Shown: piece after piece, positions 33,567 to 43,401 of the stretch
How positions within the stretch are numbered: the stretch's first letter is position 1
Layout of the letters: each line of letters begins with the position of its first letter
Assembly: GCF_030684215.1 (NCBI RefSeq)
Contig: NZ_JAUXOV010000024.1
Coordinates: 1-64,000, forward strand
From: Pseudotabrizicola sp.
GTDB taxonomy: Bacteria; Pseudomonadota; Alphaproteobacteria; Rhodobacterales; Rhodobacteraceae
Length of the DNA stretch: 64,000 bases
Direction: 5' to 3'
Notes under the pieces: generated by a model
Seen by the model: only the letters and a program-made list of their open reading frames with translations
Told to the model about the DNA's origin: nothing
Databases searched by the model: none
Translations under genes and position numbers: made by a program

Positions 33567-34118
33567 GGCGCGGCCCGCTGTCGCTGACAAGGTCAGCGGG
33601 TCGATCCCAAGCGTTTTCAATGCCTTGACCCATTTCGTCCCATCGTCGACAGAAAACACAAGATCGGCAGGCGCATCTGCCAAAAGCCAGTCATTGCGCA
33701 GAATCTCATCCTCTAACTGCCCCGGCCCCCAGCCTGAATAGCCCAGTGCCAGCAGCGCAGCTTGCGGGCCGTCGCCTATGGCCAAGGCTTCCAGAATATC
33801 CAGCGTTGCGGTCATCATATAGCCGCCGGGCACGCTCATGGTGGAGGGACCGTGCGGGTAGTCCGTCGAGTGCAGCACAAAGCCGCGACCACGCTCGACC
33901 GGGCCACCGAAATGCACGCGAATGTCACGTCCCTCGGGTGAGCGGGAAATATCCAGACGGTCCAGCAATCCGGAAAAATTCAGATCCGAGGTGGGTTTGT
34001 TTACGATCAGACCCATCGCCCCATCGCCTGAATGGGCACAAATCAGGATCACGCTGCGGTCAAAGCGCGGGTCACCCATGCCGGGCATCGCAATCAATAA
34101 TTTGCCGCCAAGCTCCAT
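33564..34118 (-). CDS. YqgE/AlgH family protein (UPF0301)
   Basis: The 184-residue cytosolic protein begins [29 protein letters not shown] and has [27 protein letters not shown] and [14 protein letters not shown], which define the YqgE/AlgH family. The biochemical role is not settled. ATG 34118 has GGAG eight bases upstream and starts at the conserved N-terminus; the frame is open to a TTG at 34184 that is less likely. Confidence 0.92.
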   Translation of the reverse strand: MELGGKLLIAMPGMGDPRFDRSVILICAHSGDGAMGLIVNKPTSDLNFSGLLDRLDISRSPEGRDIRVHFGGPVERGRGFVLHSTDYPHGPSTMSVPGGYMMTATLDILEALAIGDGPQAALLALGYSGWGPGQLEDEILRNDWLLADAPADLVFSVDDGTKWVKALKTLGIDPLTLSATAGRA

Positions 34119-34248
34119 TCCTGCCGCTCCGAACTGTGCCTTTGCGTCAACATGGCGCTGATGCAGCTCTGCCTCAAGTCCCAAGTGCTACATCCGCTTC
34201 CCGTCTTTGTGACTTCCCATTCGGACGCCACTGCTTATCTTCCGTTCC

Positions 34249-35049
34249 ATGATACGCGCCATTGCCCTTTGTCTCGCCCTTGCCCCCGCCGCCGCCACTA
34301 TTGCGCATGCGCAAACTGATGTGGTGCGGGGAGAGTTCCGTTCCGGCTGGCAAACCGCGTCGGGCACCCATATGGCGGCGCTGCATTTGCAGCTTGCCCC
34401 GAATTGGAAGACCTATTGGCGCGCGCCGGGTGATGCGGGCATTCCGCCGCATTTTGACTGGACCGGATCTGAAAATGTCGGGTCGGTCCGGTTCCACTGG
34501 CCCGCGCCCGATGTGTTCCGCACCAATGGCATGAAGACGGTCGGCTATCACGATCAACTGGTCTTGCCGATCGAGGTCACGCCCAGAGACCCGCGCAAGC
34601 CTGTGCGGCTGATGGCGTCGATTGATCTGGGGGTGTGCAAGGATATCTGCGTGCCTGCCACGCTGTTGCTGGGCACTGCGCTGCCCGCGCCGGGTCGCAA
34701 TGACAACACCATCAATGCGGCGCTGAAGGCCCGCCCTTCAACCGGAACCGAAGCGGGACTGACGCGCATCAGCTGCACGCTGGAACCGATCCGCGACGGC
34801 ATGCGCATCACAGCCCGCATGGAGTTGCCCGCACAGGGCCGAGATGAGGTGGTGATTTTCGAATCCGGCATCTCAGACGTTTGGGTATCGGAATCGCAGG
34901 TACGCCGGGACGGACGTAAGCTGACCGCAGTGGCCGACATGGTGCCACCCTCGGGCCGTCCGTTTGCACTGAACCGCAGCGAAGTTGTTCTGACCGTCAT
35001 CGGCGGCAATGGCCGCGCGGTTGAGGTCAAGGGCTGCCCCGCAGACTGA
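34249..35049 (+). CDS. Secreted DsbD N-terminal-domain-like protein
   Basis: The 266-residue protein has a signal peptide (about residues 1-21, cleavage after AHA). It contains WKTYWRAPGDAGIPPHFDW and the pair LGVCKDICVPA, which resemble the periplasmic N-terminal domain of the thiol:disulfide reductase DsbD. It lacks the membrane and thioredoxin domains, so it is a stand-alone periplasmic module, possibly accepting electrons from a separate CcdA-type protein. No clear ribosome-binding site precedes ATG 34249. Function is inferred from the domain. Confidence 0.8.
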   Translation: MIRAIALCLALAPAAATIAHAQTDVVRGEFRSGWQTASGTHMAALHLQLAPNWKTYWRAPGDAGIPPHFDWTGSENVGSVRFHWPAPDVFRTNGMKTVGYHDQLVLPIEVTPRDPRKPVRLMASIDLGVCKDICVPATLLLGTALPAPGRNDNTINAALKARPSTGTEAGLTRISCTLEPIRDGMRITARMELPAQGRDEVVIFESGISDVWVSESQVRRDGRKLTAVADMVPPSGRPFALNRSEVVLTVIGGNGRAVEVKGCPAD

Positions 35050-35066
35050 ACTGCCCGCTCGCTGGG

Positions 35067-38000
35067 TCAGCGACGGCGCGGGGTCCAGCAAGCGATCCAG
35101 TAGGCGGCAAGCGTCACCACCCCCGCCCCCAGTGCAAAGACCCCAAACGCCACGCTGCGCGACAGTGCAGGCAGGCCGGGCATTACGCCCTCAACCCACG
35201 GTGCCAGCACCGCCGGGGCCAGCGTCACCGCGAACAGCGCCAGCAGCACACCAGCGGACGCCAGCAACACCAGACGCGGCCCGCGCCGGGTGCCACGCGA
35301 CAACGCGCGGAACCGCTTGCCGATATCGGCCTGCACCGCCATCAGCGCAGGCACCATCACCAGCACAAGCAGCATGCCAAACGCCAGCCCGTAAACCAGC
35401 GTGATCACCGTGGGCTTCAAAAACTCGGCTTGTGAGCTGCGCTCGAACAACAGCGGCGACAGGCCGAACACGGTGGTCATCGTGGTAAGCAGGACGGCGC
35501 GGAAGCGATCTGCCACGCCGTCGATGATCGCCGGAATCAACCCGCGTTTTTCGGCATATTCATCAATGGTCGAGACCAGAACAATGGAATCGTTGATGAT
35601 AATGCCCGACATGCCGATCAGACCCACAATCGAGAACATCGACAGCGGCACGCCCCAGTGGAAATGCCCCCACATTGCGCCGATCAGGCCAAAGGGGATC
35701 ACCGACATCACCACCAACGGACGGGTCCAGCTTGCGAAAATCCACGCAAGACACAGGTATATCCCCAAAAGGCACAGAATAACTGCCGTTCCCGCATCGC
35801 CCAGAAACTCATTTTGCTGCTGCACCAACCCACCCTGACGGCTTTCAATGCCGAACTGCTCCTCAATCTCGGGCAAGATCGTCTCACGGATGGTGGCCTG
35901 AATTTCCGCTGCGCGGGCCGGGTTATCTTCGGCCAGATCGCCCGAAACCGAGACAATCCGCAAGCCGTTCTCACGCCTGATGGTCGAGAACCCGGCCCGC
36001 TGCTCTACCGTCACGATATCGGCTAGCGGCACGTAACTGCCCGCGCGGGTCCGCATCAGTGTAGCATCCAGAAAGTCGGCTGTCAGTTCGCGGGGCGGCA
36101 GTTCCAGACGGATCGACGCCGAACGCGGACCATCGGGATATGTGGCGGCTTCGATCCCGTTCAGCCGGTCGCGCAACGTACGACCCAGATCGTCAATCGC
36201 AAAGCCAAGCGACTGGCCAAGCGGGGTCAGGTTCAAGATCAGTTCTTCTTTGTCATAGGCCAGAGAATCTTCCAGCGCCGAGACTTCCGAGTAGATTGCC
36301 AGCCGCGCCTTCAACGCTTCGGCGGCGGCCTTCAGGCCCGCGGCCTCTGCGCCGTAAAGGTCAATCGCCAACGCATCGCCACCCGGCCCAAAGCGCCCGC
36401 CCCGGAAAGACAACTCCTCCATCAACGGATGGCCACGCACTTCATCTTGCAAGGCCGAGACAAAGACATTGCTGGAATAGGGCCGCGCATCGGGGTTGAT
36501 CAGCTCTATAGAGATACTGCCCAGCTGATCAGCATCCTTGCCCTCTGCACTGGCCAAGCCCCGCCCGCCCGATCCGCCGATCTCGGCCATGGCGAAGGTT
36601 ATCGGGTTCACGCCATGCTCGGCCTCAAAACGCGCGCCCACCGCCTCGGCCGCGCGCTGCACTTCGCGCATCAGTTCCAGCGTGTCGCTACGATCAGCCC
36701 CCGGCAGCATCGAGAAATTGCCGGTAACCGACGCCTGTTCCGGCGCGTTGAAAAACCGGAACGGCAAATCGCCCCGGATAAACAGCGCGGCCGAGGCTGC
36801 AAACAGTGCAACCGACGCCGCCAGCACGGGATAACGCGCCACAATCAACAATCGCATCAGGGGTTTGACAGCATTCTCACCAAACCAGACCATACCACGG
36901 TTCACCTGACGTGACGGCCAGTCATACCACTTTTCCTGCCGCGCCTTGGCGATGGCATGGGCCATGTGGTTGGGCAAAATCAGAAAACACTCGACCAGTG
37001 ACGCGATCAGCACCGCAATCACCGTGAACGGAATGTCGCGGATCATCCCGCCAAAGCGCCCGCCAATCGCCACCAGACCAAAGAACGCAATTACCGTCGT
37101 CAGGGTCGAGGCGATAACCGGCTGCGCCATGCGCATCGCCCCGCGCTCTGCCGCCACCACAGGGTCTTCGCCCAAGGTGCGGCCCCGGAAATCGGCATGC
37201 TCGCCGACCACGATGGCATCATCCACCACAATCCCCAGCATGATGATCAACGCAAACAACGAGATCATGTTCAGCGTCAGCCCTGCGGCATACATGACCG
37301 CCACGGCCGCCAGCATCGCCACCGGTATCCCCGCCGCAACCCAAAGCGCCGTGCGGGCATTGAGAAACAGGAACAACAGCAAAACCACCAGAGCCAGACC
37401 GCTGAGAGCGTTGTCCAGCAGCAGATACAGCCGGTCGGTTATCTGCTCTGCCCGCGCGCGAACCAGATCAACCGTTACCCCCGGTGGCAAGGAAAGTTGC
37501 ATCTCGGCAGCGACATCCGCTACCCCGGCCTGCATCCGGATCGCGTCACCTTCGGCGTTGCGGTCGACACGCACGGTCATCGCCGGGTTTGCGCCCACAA
37601 AACTAGCGCGCCCTGAATCGGCTCCGACAGCGCTTATCGTGGCGATATCGCCCACCGTCAGCTTGGTCCCATCGGGCAGGCTGCGCAAAACCACGCCCGC
37701 GATTTCAGACGCACTGCGCCGCTCTGTCCCGGTCCGCACCCGTGCCGATCCGTCGCCCACATTGCCTGCCGGATTGGTCTGCACCGCCGCCCCAATTGCC
37801 GTGGCGATCTCGCGCATGGTGATATCATGCTGGATCAGCGCAACCGAGGGCACCTCGACAACCGTCTGCGGATTGGCCATGCCGCGAATGGTGGTGCGTG
37901 TCACGCCGATCTGAAACAATCGGCCCACAAATTCATCGGCAAAGCGTGCCAGCTGATCCACCCCCACCGGGCCGGTGATCACCACATCTGTCACCTGATC

Positions 38001-38429
38001 GCGCCACTGGCTGCGGGTGATGCGCGGCTCTTCGGCCTCGGACGGCAGGTTGTTTACCGAGTTTACCGCCGTTTGCACATCTTCGGCGGCTTGGGTCAGA
38101 TCGGTCCCCGGTTCAAACTCCAGCACAATGCGCCCAGAGCCTTCGCCCGCGCGCGATACCGCATTTGTCACCCCGTCCACCGCCAGAAGCGCAGGTTCTA
38201 GTACCTGCACGATGGCGCGGTCCACATCTTCGGCCCCTGCCCCACTCCATGCGACAGAGACCTGAACCTCGGCCACGATCACATCGGGGAAATACTGCGC
38301 ACGGATGCGGGTTGATGCCACCAGCCCCGCCACGATCAGCAACACAAACAAAAGGTTGGCAAGCGTCCGGTGCCGGGTGAAATAGGAAATCAAGCCGCCT
38401 GCCCGACCCGGAGTGCTCTGCAAAGCCAT
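35067..38429 (-). CDS. RND-family efflux transporter permease
   Basis: The 1120-residue inner-membrane pump has the 12-helix RND plan with two large periplasmic loops. The proton-relay aspartates are in the helix-4 motif GIVVDDAIVV, and the helix motifs VDLVRARAEQI and MSGIIINDSIVLV are also seen. It is 60-100 residues longer than typical pumps: the last 75 residues after the normal end (MVPALMAVQADIGKRFRALS) add two more hydrophobic helices. It is likely part of a tripartite pump with the adaptor gene three bases upstream. Substrate unknown; no outer-membrane factor is nearby. Confidence 0.92.
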   Translation of the reverse strand: MALQSTPGRAGGLISYFTRHRTLANLLFVLLIVAGLVASTRIRAQYFPDVIVAEVQVSVAWSGAGAEDVDRAIVQVLEPALLAVDGVTNAVSRAGEGSGRIVLEFEPGTDLTQAAEDVQTAVNSVNNLPSEAEEPRITRSQWRDQVTDVVITGPVGVDQLARFADEFVGRLFQIGVTRTTIRGMANPQTVVEVPSVALIQHDITMREIATAIGAAVQTNPAGNVGDGSARVRTGTERRSASEIAGVVLRSLPDGTKLTVGDIATISAVGADSGRASFVGANPAMTVRVDRNAEGDAIRMQAGVADVAAEMQLSLPPGVTVDLVRARAEQITDRLYLLLDNALSGLALVVLLLFLFLNARTALWVAAGIPVAMLAAVAVMYAAGLTLNMISLFALIIMLGIVVDDAIVVGEHADFRGRTLGEDPVVAAERGAMRMAQPVIASTLTTVIAFFGLVAIGGRFGGMIRDIPFTVIAVLIASLVECFLILPNHMAHAIAKARQEKWYDWPSRQVNRGMVWFGENAVKPLMRLLIVARYPVLAASVALFAASAALFIRGDLPFRFFNAPEQASVTGNFSMLPGADRSDTLELMREVQRAAEAVGARFEAEHGVNPITFAMAEIGGSGGRGLASAEGKDADQLGSISIELINPDARPYSSNVFVSALQDEVRGHPLMEELSFRGGRFGPGGDALAIDLYGAEAAGLKAAAEALKARLAIYSEVSALEDSLAYDKEELILNLTPLGQSLGFAIDDLGRTLRDRLNGIEAATYPDGPRSASIRLELPPRELTADFLDATLMRTRAGSYVPLADIVTVEQRAGFSTIRRENGLRIVSVSGDLAEDNPARAAEIQATIRETILPEIEEQFGIESRQGGLVQQQNEFLGDAGTAVILCLLGIYLCLAWIFASWTRPLVVMSVIPFGLIGAMWGHFHWGVPLSMFSIVGLIGMSGIIINDSIVLVSTIDEYAEKRGLIPAIIDGVADRFRAVLLTTMTTVFGLSPLLFERSSQAEFLKPTVITLVYGLAFGMLLVLVMVPALMAVQADIGKRFRALSRGTRRGPRLVLLASAGVLLALFAVTLAPAVLAPWVEGVMPGLPALSRSVAFGVFALGAGVVTLAAYWIACWTPRRR

Positions 38430-38432
38430 GCC

Positions 38433-39902
38433 CTAGCCCCCCATCCGGCTTTCAAGCCGGGCCACGACCTGCGCAGGCACCTGATCTTGCGCCAGCTGCT
38501 CCAGCATCCGCGCCTTGGCCTCCTCAGGCATACGGTTGTTGCCTTCGACAAGCGCGATCAGACCGGCTCGGCGCTCGGGTGTCAGAACAACTGTCTCGGC
38601 CACTTGCGCGGGCGCCACAGTCGCGGCACTTGCGCCCGGACGGATCGGGTTGATCCGAATGCCCGCGCCCAGCAGTGGCGAGCGTTCAAGGACCACCTCG
38701 CGCCCGGCAATGGCGCGCACATCGACAATCACATCATCGCCCTGCCGCCGCAGAACCGGCACCACCTGAGCCTCAAGACGGTTATCAGCTCCGACCAGCA
38801 AGACACCGCCCCGGCTGTCCACCGCCGTCGCAGGCAGCAGGGCCATGCCCTCCACTTCCGGCTCGGCAATGGTCACGGTCACGAAATCACCGGGCCGAAA
38901 CCCGCGTGCGCTATCCAGTGAGGCATAGATCAGCCGCCCCGTGGCGCCTTCCCCCACAGCCGCCCCCACGCGCTCCACCCGGCCAATTGCAACAATTTCC
39001 GCCCCCAACACATCCAGAGACACGGTGACTGGCGCAGAAATCAGACCGCCCTGCGCATCCAGCAGGCGGGAAAACTGAGCGGTGGACAGGCGGAACGACA
39101 CTTCCAGCCGGTCGGGGTCAATCAGTTCGGCCAGCCGCTCATTGGCACCGACCAATCCGCCCGCAACCACAGTCACGCCATTCAGACGCCCGGTGAAACT
39201 GGCGCGAATCTCGGTATCAGCCAGCGCGCGTTCGGCCTCGGCCAGTGCAATGCCCGCCCGCGAAAGACTGGAGATCGCCTGATCTACCCGCGCCTCGGCC
39301 TGTGCCAGGGCAGACCTGCGCGACAGCACCGCCTGTTCCGCAGAAGACAGTGCCAAAGCAGCCGTTTCCACCGCCGCGGGGGAACCGACACCCCGGCGCT
39401 GCAAATCCTCTTGCCGGGTCAAGGCCTGCCCGCGCAGGCTGGCCTGCGCCTGCGCCGCAGCCAGATCATCGCGCGCAAGCACCAGACCGCGCTCTGCGTC
39501 GCGCCCCTCGGCTTCGGCATCGCGCAGGCCCGCCTGCGCCAGATCGCGCGCCGATGTGGCGTCAACCGGGTCAAGCCGCACAAGAACCTGACCTTCGGTC
39601 ACGGTTGCGCCATCCTCAACCCCCGGTGCAATCTCCAGCACCCGTCCGCCCCGCGGCGCGCGCAATTCCAGCGTGCGGCGCGACCGTATTTCGCCAAAGG
39701 CGACAGTCTGAGGCACCACAATCCTCGGTGTCACCGTCATTACATTGGCTGAAAACACACGTTCCCGCGCGGGCTGACCCGGTCTGTCGGTTGACAAACG
39801 GTCAGACACCGCCCCCGCGATCATACTCGCCGCAAGGGCCAACAGCCCGAGAGTCAGGGCGGCCAGAAACAGGCCAGTCAGAGAGCGCGCCAGAAATCGC
39901 AT
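38433..39902 (-). CDS. RND efflux periplasmic adaptor (membrane fusion protein)
   Basis: The 489-residue protein has an N-terminal membrane anchor (about residues 5-32) and then the MFP order: barrel-sandwich lipoyl halves, a long alpha-hairpin (about 145-250) and beta-barrel (LRRGGRVLE-like hybrid motif at APRGGRVLEIAPGVEDGATV). The last 50 residues (about 440-489) form an added helical segment (LTPERRAGLIALVEGNNRMP) not usual in adaptors. It is followed after three bases by the pump gene. It links pump to outer-membrane channel. Confidence 0.88.
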   Translation of the reverse strand: MRFLARSLTGLFLAALTLGLLALAASMIAGAVSDRLSTDRPGQPARERVFSANVMTVTPRIVVPQTVAFGEIRSRRTLELRAPRGGRVLEIAPGVEDGATVTEGQVLVRLDPVDATSARDLAQAGLRDAEAEGRDAERGLVLARDDLAAAQAQASLRGQALTRQEDLQRRGVGSPAAVETAALALSSAEQAVLSRRSALAQAEARVDQAISSLSRAGIALAEAERALADTEIRASFTGRLNGVTVVAGGLVGANERLAELIDPDRLEVSFRLSTAQFSRLLDAQGGLISAPVTVSLDVLGAEIVAIGRVERVGAAVGEGATGRLIYASLDSARGFRPGDFVTVTIAEPEVEGMALLPATAVDSRGGVLLVGADNRLEAQVVPVLRRQGDDVIVDVRAIAGREVVLERSPLLGAGIRINPIRPGASAATVAPAQVAETVVLTPERRAGLIALVEGNNRMPEEAKARMLEQLAQDQVPAQVVARLESRMGG

Positions 39903-39996
39903 AAAAGCTCCGGATTAAACCACAGGCTAACAGTAACGCGGCCCGACCTTTCGTCCAACCACAAGGGTGTTACGCCGAAGCCGCACGCATCCGTCG

Positions 39997-40539
39997 TTAT
40001 TTCCGGCGGTGATGTTCGTCGAGCCTTGGAAATATCTCGACAAAATTGCAGGGGCGATGGCGGAAATCCAGCTGCCAGCGCAAAATCTCGTCCCAGGCAT
40101 CGCGGCAGGCACCGGGGCTTCCGGGCAGCGCAAACAGATAGGTCCCACCAGCCACGCCACCACAGGCGCGGCTTTGCACCGCCGAGGTGCCGATTTTCTG
40201 CATCGAGACGATGGTGAACACCGTGCCAAACGCCTCGATTTCCTTTTCATACACATCTCGGTGCGCCTCGACAGTTACATCGCGGCCTGTAAGACCGGTG
40301 CCCCCCGTGGTAAGGATCACATCAACGTTCTTGTCGGCGATCCACGCCCGCAACTGGCCAGCAATCAGATCGCGGTCATCGGTAACAATCCCCCGCGCGG
40401 CCAACAAATGCCCCGCCCCGGTCAGACGTTCCACCAGCGTATCACCAGAGCGGTCATCGACGACTGTGCGGGTGTCGCTCACCGTCAGCACCGCAATGCG
40501 CACCGGGATAAACTCTTTGCTCTCGTCAATCCGGCTCAT
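39997..40539 (-). CDS. moaB: Molybdenum cofactor biosynthesis protein MoaB
   Basis: The 180-residue protein has the MPT-binding motifs TVSDTRTVVDDRSGDTLVERL, TTGGTGLTGRDVT and FALPGSPGACRDAW. MoaB/MogA proteins adenylylate molybdopterin during Moco assembly, which fits an organism with Mo formate dehydrogenase. ATG 40539 overlaps the stop of the upstream glycosylase-like gene by four bases. Confidence 0.92.
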   Translation of the reverse strand: MSRIDESKEFIPVRIAVLTVSDTRTVVDDRSGDTLVERLTGAGHLLAARGIVTDDRDLIAGQLRAWIADKNVDVILTTGGTGLTGRDVTVEAHRDVYEKEIEAFGTVFTIVSMQKIGTSAVQSRACGGVAGGTYLFALPGSPGACRDAWDEILRWQLDFRHRPCNFVEIFPRLDEHHRRK

Positions 40540-41360
40540 TGTGCCAATCGCGCCTCCAGCGCCAGCAAATCTTCCCACGCTTCACGCTTTGCAATCGGCG
40601 TGCGCAACAGGCTGTCTGGGTGCAGCATTGGCAACAGCGGGCGGCCAAGCGCCTGCGTCCATTGCCCGCGCAAACGCGCCACCCCCCGTGTCTGCGTCAG
40701 CGCAAAAAGGGCCGCATTGCCCATGGCTACGATGAAATCGGGCGCGGCCAATTCGATGTGGCGCTCGACAAAGGGGCGCATCATCGCGATATCGCCGGGT
40801 GTGGGTTCACCATTACCCAGACAGCGCCACGGCAAAACGCCAGTCAGATACAGGGCGTCACCGGGAAGCGCTGCTGCGCGTGACAGGCCGATCGCCTCAA
40901 ACATCTCGTCCAGCAATTGCCCTGCCTGCCCGACAAAGGGCCGCCCCTCACGGTCCTCATCCGGGCCGGGCGCTTCACCAAGGATCAGCACCCGCGCGCC
41001 CGGCAGACCGTCAGCAAAGACCAGATTGCGCGCGCCCCGGCGCAAATCGCAATGGGTGAAGGCGTCAATCGCCGCGCGCAATTCCGCCAGCGTGCCGGCG
41101 CGTGCGGCACTTGCGCGGGCTTCGGCCACCGCATCCACCTTTGGCGTGTCAATCACAGGCGCAGGCGCAGCCGCCCGCCGCACAGCCACAGGGGCGGTCG
41201 TCGTCGGGGCCACAACGGGTACAGGCTTGACCGGATCCGCCAGCTCATGGCGGTTTATCGGATCATCCAGCAGCCATTCGTCGATGCCAAGATCGATCTG
41301 CCACAGCAGTGCCGCATGCGATGCGTGCCAATCGGCCAGAATGTCTTGTGCGATTCCCAT
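40536..41360 (-). CDS. Uracil-DNA glycosylase family 4/5-like protein
   Basis: The 274-residue protein has a 90-residue low-complexity Ala/Pro-rich N-terminus, then a UDG fold. Motif 1 is GEAPGPDEDREGRPFVGQAGQLLD and motif 3 is LPMLHPDSLLRTP. It most resembles family 4 enzymes, which hold a [4Fe-4S] cluster by four Cys, but only Cys104 and Cys180 remain. The positions expected for the others are Phe101 and Met194. It probably removes uracil from DNA, with a lost or altered cluster. ATG 41360 is chosen over an open upstream frame. Confidence 0.85.
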   Translation of the reverse strand: MGIAQDILADWHASHAALLWQIDLGIDEWLLDDPINRHELADPVKPVPVVAPTTTAPVAVRRAAAPAPVIDTPKVDAVAEARASAARAGTLAELRAAIDAFTHCDLRRGARNLVFADGLPGARVLILGEAPGPDEDREGRPFVGQAGQLLDEMFEAIGLSRAAALPGDALYLTGVLPWRCLGNGEPTPGDIAMMRPFVERHIELAAPDFIVAMGNAALFALTQTRGVARLRGQWTQALGRPLLPMLHPDSLLRTPIAKREAWEDLLALEARLAQ

Positions 41361-41410
41361 GGCGTGCAGGCTAGGCCCGCAACCCCCCGCCTGCAAGAAG
41401 CGGTTCTCCG

Positions 41411-41439
41411 TTGCCCATCCTGCGCCCCTTTGGCATAAG
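41411..41439 (+). promoter_or_regulatory. Possible promoter of the pyrB operon
   Basis: TTGCCC (41411-41416) and CATAAG (41434-41439) are separated by 17 bases, about 45 bases before the pyrB ATG at 41485, which has AAGGAG at a proper distance. The match to consensus is moderate. No attenuator-like structure is obvious in the short leader. Confidence 0.35.
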
Positions 41440-41484
41440 CACGTCATACCCGCAGGCCCATAACCCGCAGCAAGGAGACCCCTG

Positions 41485-42444
41485 ATGTTTCGCGCACGCC
41501 ATCTGCTGGGAATCGAGCATCTGTCGCCGCAAGAAATCCTTGCCATTCTGGATCTGGCAGATCGCTATGTCGATCTGAACCGCCGCACGGTAAAGCAATC
41601 CGACGCGCTGGCGGGGATGACCCAGATCAACATGTTCTTTGAGAACTCCACCCGCACACAAGCCAGCTTCGAGCTGGCAGGCAAGCGGCTTGGGGCAGAT
41701 GTGATGAACATGGCCGTCGCGCAAAGCAGCGTCAAAAAGGGCGAGACTCTTATCGACACCGCGATGACGTTGAACGCGATGCACCCCGATCTGCTGGTGG
41801 TGCGGCACGGGTCAAGCGGGGCGGTCAACCTTCTGGCGTCAAAAGTGAATTGTGCTGTGCTGAACGCGGGCGACGGGCGGCACGAACACCCGACGCAGGC
41901 GCTTCTTGATGCGCTGACCATCCGCCGCGCCAAGGGTCGCATCCAGCGTCTGACAGTGGCGATTTGCGGCGATATCGCACATTCACGCGTTGCGCGGTCC
42001 AACCTGATCCTGCTGGGCAAGATGGAAAACCGCATCCGCCTGATCGCGCCCCCCACCCTGATGCCAGCGGGCGTGGGCGAATTTGGCTGTGAGCTGTTTG
42101 ACGACATGCGCAAGGGGCTGGACGGAGCCGATGTGGTGATGATGCTGCGCCTGCAACGCGAGCGCATGGATGGCGGCTTCATCCCGTCCGAGCGCGAATA
42201 TTACCACCGATACGGGCTGGATGCCGAAAAGCTGACCCATGCAAAGCCAGATGCCATTGTCATGCACCCAGGCCCGATGAACCGCGGGGTCGAGATAGAT
42301 GGCGAACTGGCAGATGACATCAACCGATCCGTGATTCAGGAACAGGTCGAAATGGGGGTTGCCGTGCGGATGGCTTGCATGGACCTCTTGGCCCGCAACC
42401 TGCGCGCCGACCGTGGCGCAAAAGCCGCTGGGGTCATGGCATGA
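41485..42444 (+). CDS. pyrB: Aspartate carbamoyltransferase catalytic subunit
   Basis: The 319-residue enzyme makes N-carbamoyl-aspartate in pyrimidine synthesis. It has the carbamoyl-phosphate loop [12 protein letters not shown] (Ser55-Thr58), [10 protein letters not shown], and [11 protein letters not shown]. No pyrI is present. Downstream are two small membrane proteins and a metal-ligand-less dihydroorotase homologue, a layout like the pyrB-pyrC' type in which the inactive dihydroorotase supports assembly. The stop overlaps the next start (ATGA). Confidence 0.96.
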   Translation: MFRARHLLGIEHLSPQEILAILDLADRYVDLNRRTVKQSDALAGMTQINMFFENSTRTQASFELAGKRLGADVMNMAVAQSSVKKGETLIDTAMTLNAMHPDLLVVRHGSSGAVNLLASKVNCAVLNAGDGRHEHPTQALLDALTIRRAKGRIQRLTVAICGDIAHSRVARSNLILLGKMENRIRLIAPPTLMPAGVGEFGCELFDDMRKGLDGADVVMMLRLQRERMDGGFIPSEREYYHRYGLDAEKLTHAKPDAIVMHPGPMNRGVEIDGELADDINRSVIQEQVEMGVAVRMACMDLLARNLRADRGAKAAGVMA

Positions 42445-42965
42445 CCGACCCGCTCGCCATTCCGGTTGGGCCAGAGCGCTCGGTATGGGTTTTCGCCATC
42501 GACCTGCCCGAGGATGAGGCCGCAAGCTTTGCAGGCGACCCTCTGTCTGACGCCTTGGGCGCAGATATCCTTGACCCCACCCAGATCGAACTGATCGACG
42601 CCGACACCTTCACTGAATACGGCCTGTCGCGCTATCTGGCCGAAGGTCAGGGCATCGCCGAAGACAGCCTCGCCCCTGACACCACCACGCTGAACGCCCT
42701 GCGCGGCCCGCTTTTGCTGGTGTTCCGCCCTGCCTTGGGTCAGGGCCGCCTGTCGCCACGCGCCCCCCTGCGTCTGATCGGACGGTATTTTGAGGTGCCC
42801 TCGCCCGCGCGCACCGGGATGACAGGCTATGACGCCGCCGCTGATACCATCAACCTGCCCATGAAAAAGCGTCCCTCTGACGCGGCCATGTCAGGACGGG
42901 TGGCCACCGTGGTTCTGATCCTGCTGGCGATATTTGTCGCCCTGTTCATCTGGGGGGCCGGATGA
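42441..42965 (+). CDS. Unknown membrane-anchored protein in the pyrB operon
   Basis: The 174-residue protein is not recognised as a named family. It has a soluble N-terminal region (about 1-145) rich in acidic residues and one C-terminal membrane helix ([20 protein letters not shown]). A C-tail-anchored form is therefore likely. It is coupled by four-base overlaps to pyrB and to the next gene, so it is co-expressed with pyrimidine genes. I recall similar small genes in this place in other Rhodobacteraceae, but the role is unknown. Confidence 0.75.
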   Translation: MTDPLAIPVGPERSVWVFAIDLPEDEAASFAGDPLSDALGADILDPTQIELIDADTFTEYGLSRYLAEGQGIAEDSLAPDTTTLNALRGPLLLVFRPALGQGRLSPRAPLRLIGRYFEVPSPARTGMTGYDAAADTINLPMKKRPSDAAMSGRVATVVLILLAIFVALFIWGAG

Positions 42966-43375
42966 CCGCGCCCATTTTATCCGAAGGCGAAACCCTTGTC
43001 GCAACCTTTACCCCAGACCGCCTGACCTATTGGCGCGCGCATCTGATCATGGCAATCGCCTTGGGGGCGGCAGTCGGGCTGGTTCTTTTGTGGCAGGGCA
43101 ACCCCTATCCGGTTATGGGGCCGATCGGTGCGGCCCTCGCCATCGCCGTGCGTGCGCTCTATGTTGCTTCCGAGGCGCTTGGCGACCTGTGGACTCTGAC
43201 CGACCGCCGCCTGATTGGTCCGCGTGGCCTGACCTTGCCCCGCGCCCAGATCACCACCGCGCGCCCTTTCTTTGGCTCGGTGCAGGTGATCACCGCTACG
43301 GGTGACAAGCATCTGATCAAATACCTCGCTGACCCCGCCGCCGACGCGGCCCGCCTGACACAGGCGCTGCGATGA
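42962..43375 (+). CDS. Small membrane protein with PH-like C-terminal region
   Basis: The 137-residue protein has two membrane helices (about 26-44 and 51-72), then a short beta-rich region (LWTLTDRRLIGPRGLTLPRAQI...) that resembles bacterial PH domains of the YdbS/DUF2244 sort. It overlaps its upstream neighbour by four bases and its stop overlaps an alternative start of the next gene. No function is known. Confidence 0.7.
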   Translation: MTAPILSEGETLVATFTPDRLTYWRAHLIMAIALGAAVGLVLLWQGNPYPVMGPIGAALAIAVRALYVASEALGDLWTLTDRRLIGPRGLTLPRAQITTARPFFGSVQVITATGDKHLIKYLADPAADAARLTQALR

Positions 43376-43401
43376 CCCTCACGCTGCACAAAGGCCCCGC
43401 G

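Noticed and set aside
36946-37914. 322-codon open frame on the plus strand
   Set aside because: It is antisense to the RND pump; composition is Ser/Thr/Arg-rich shadow.
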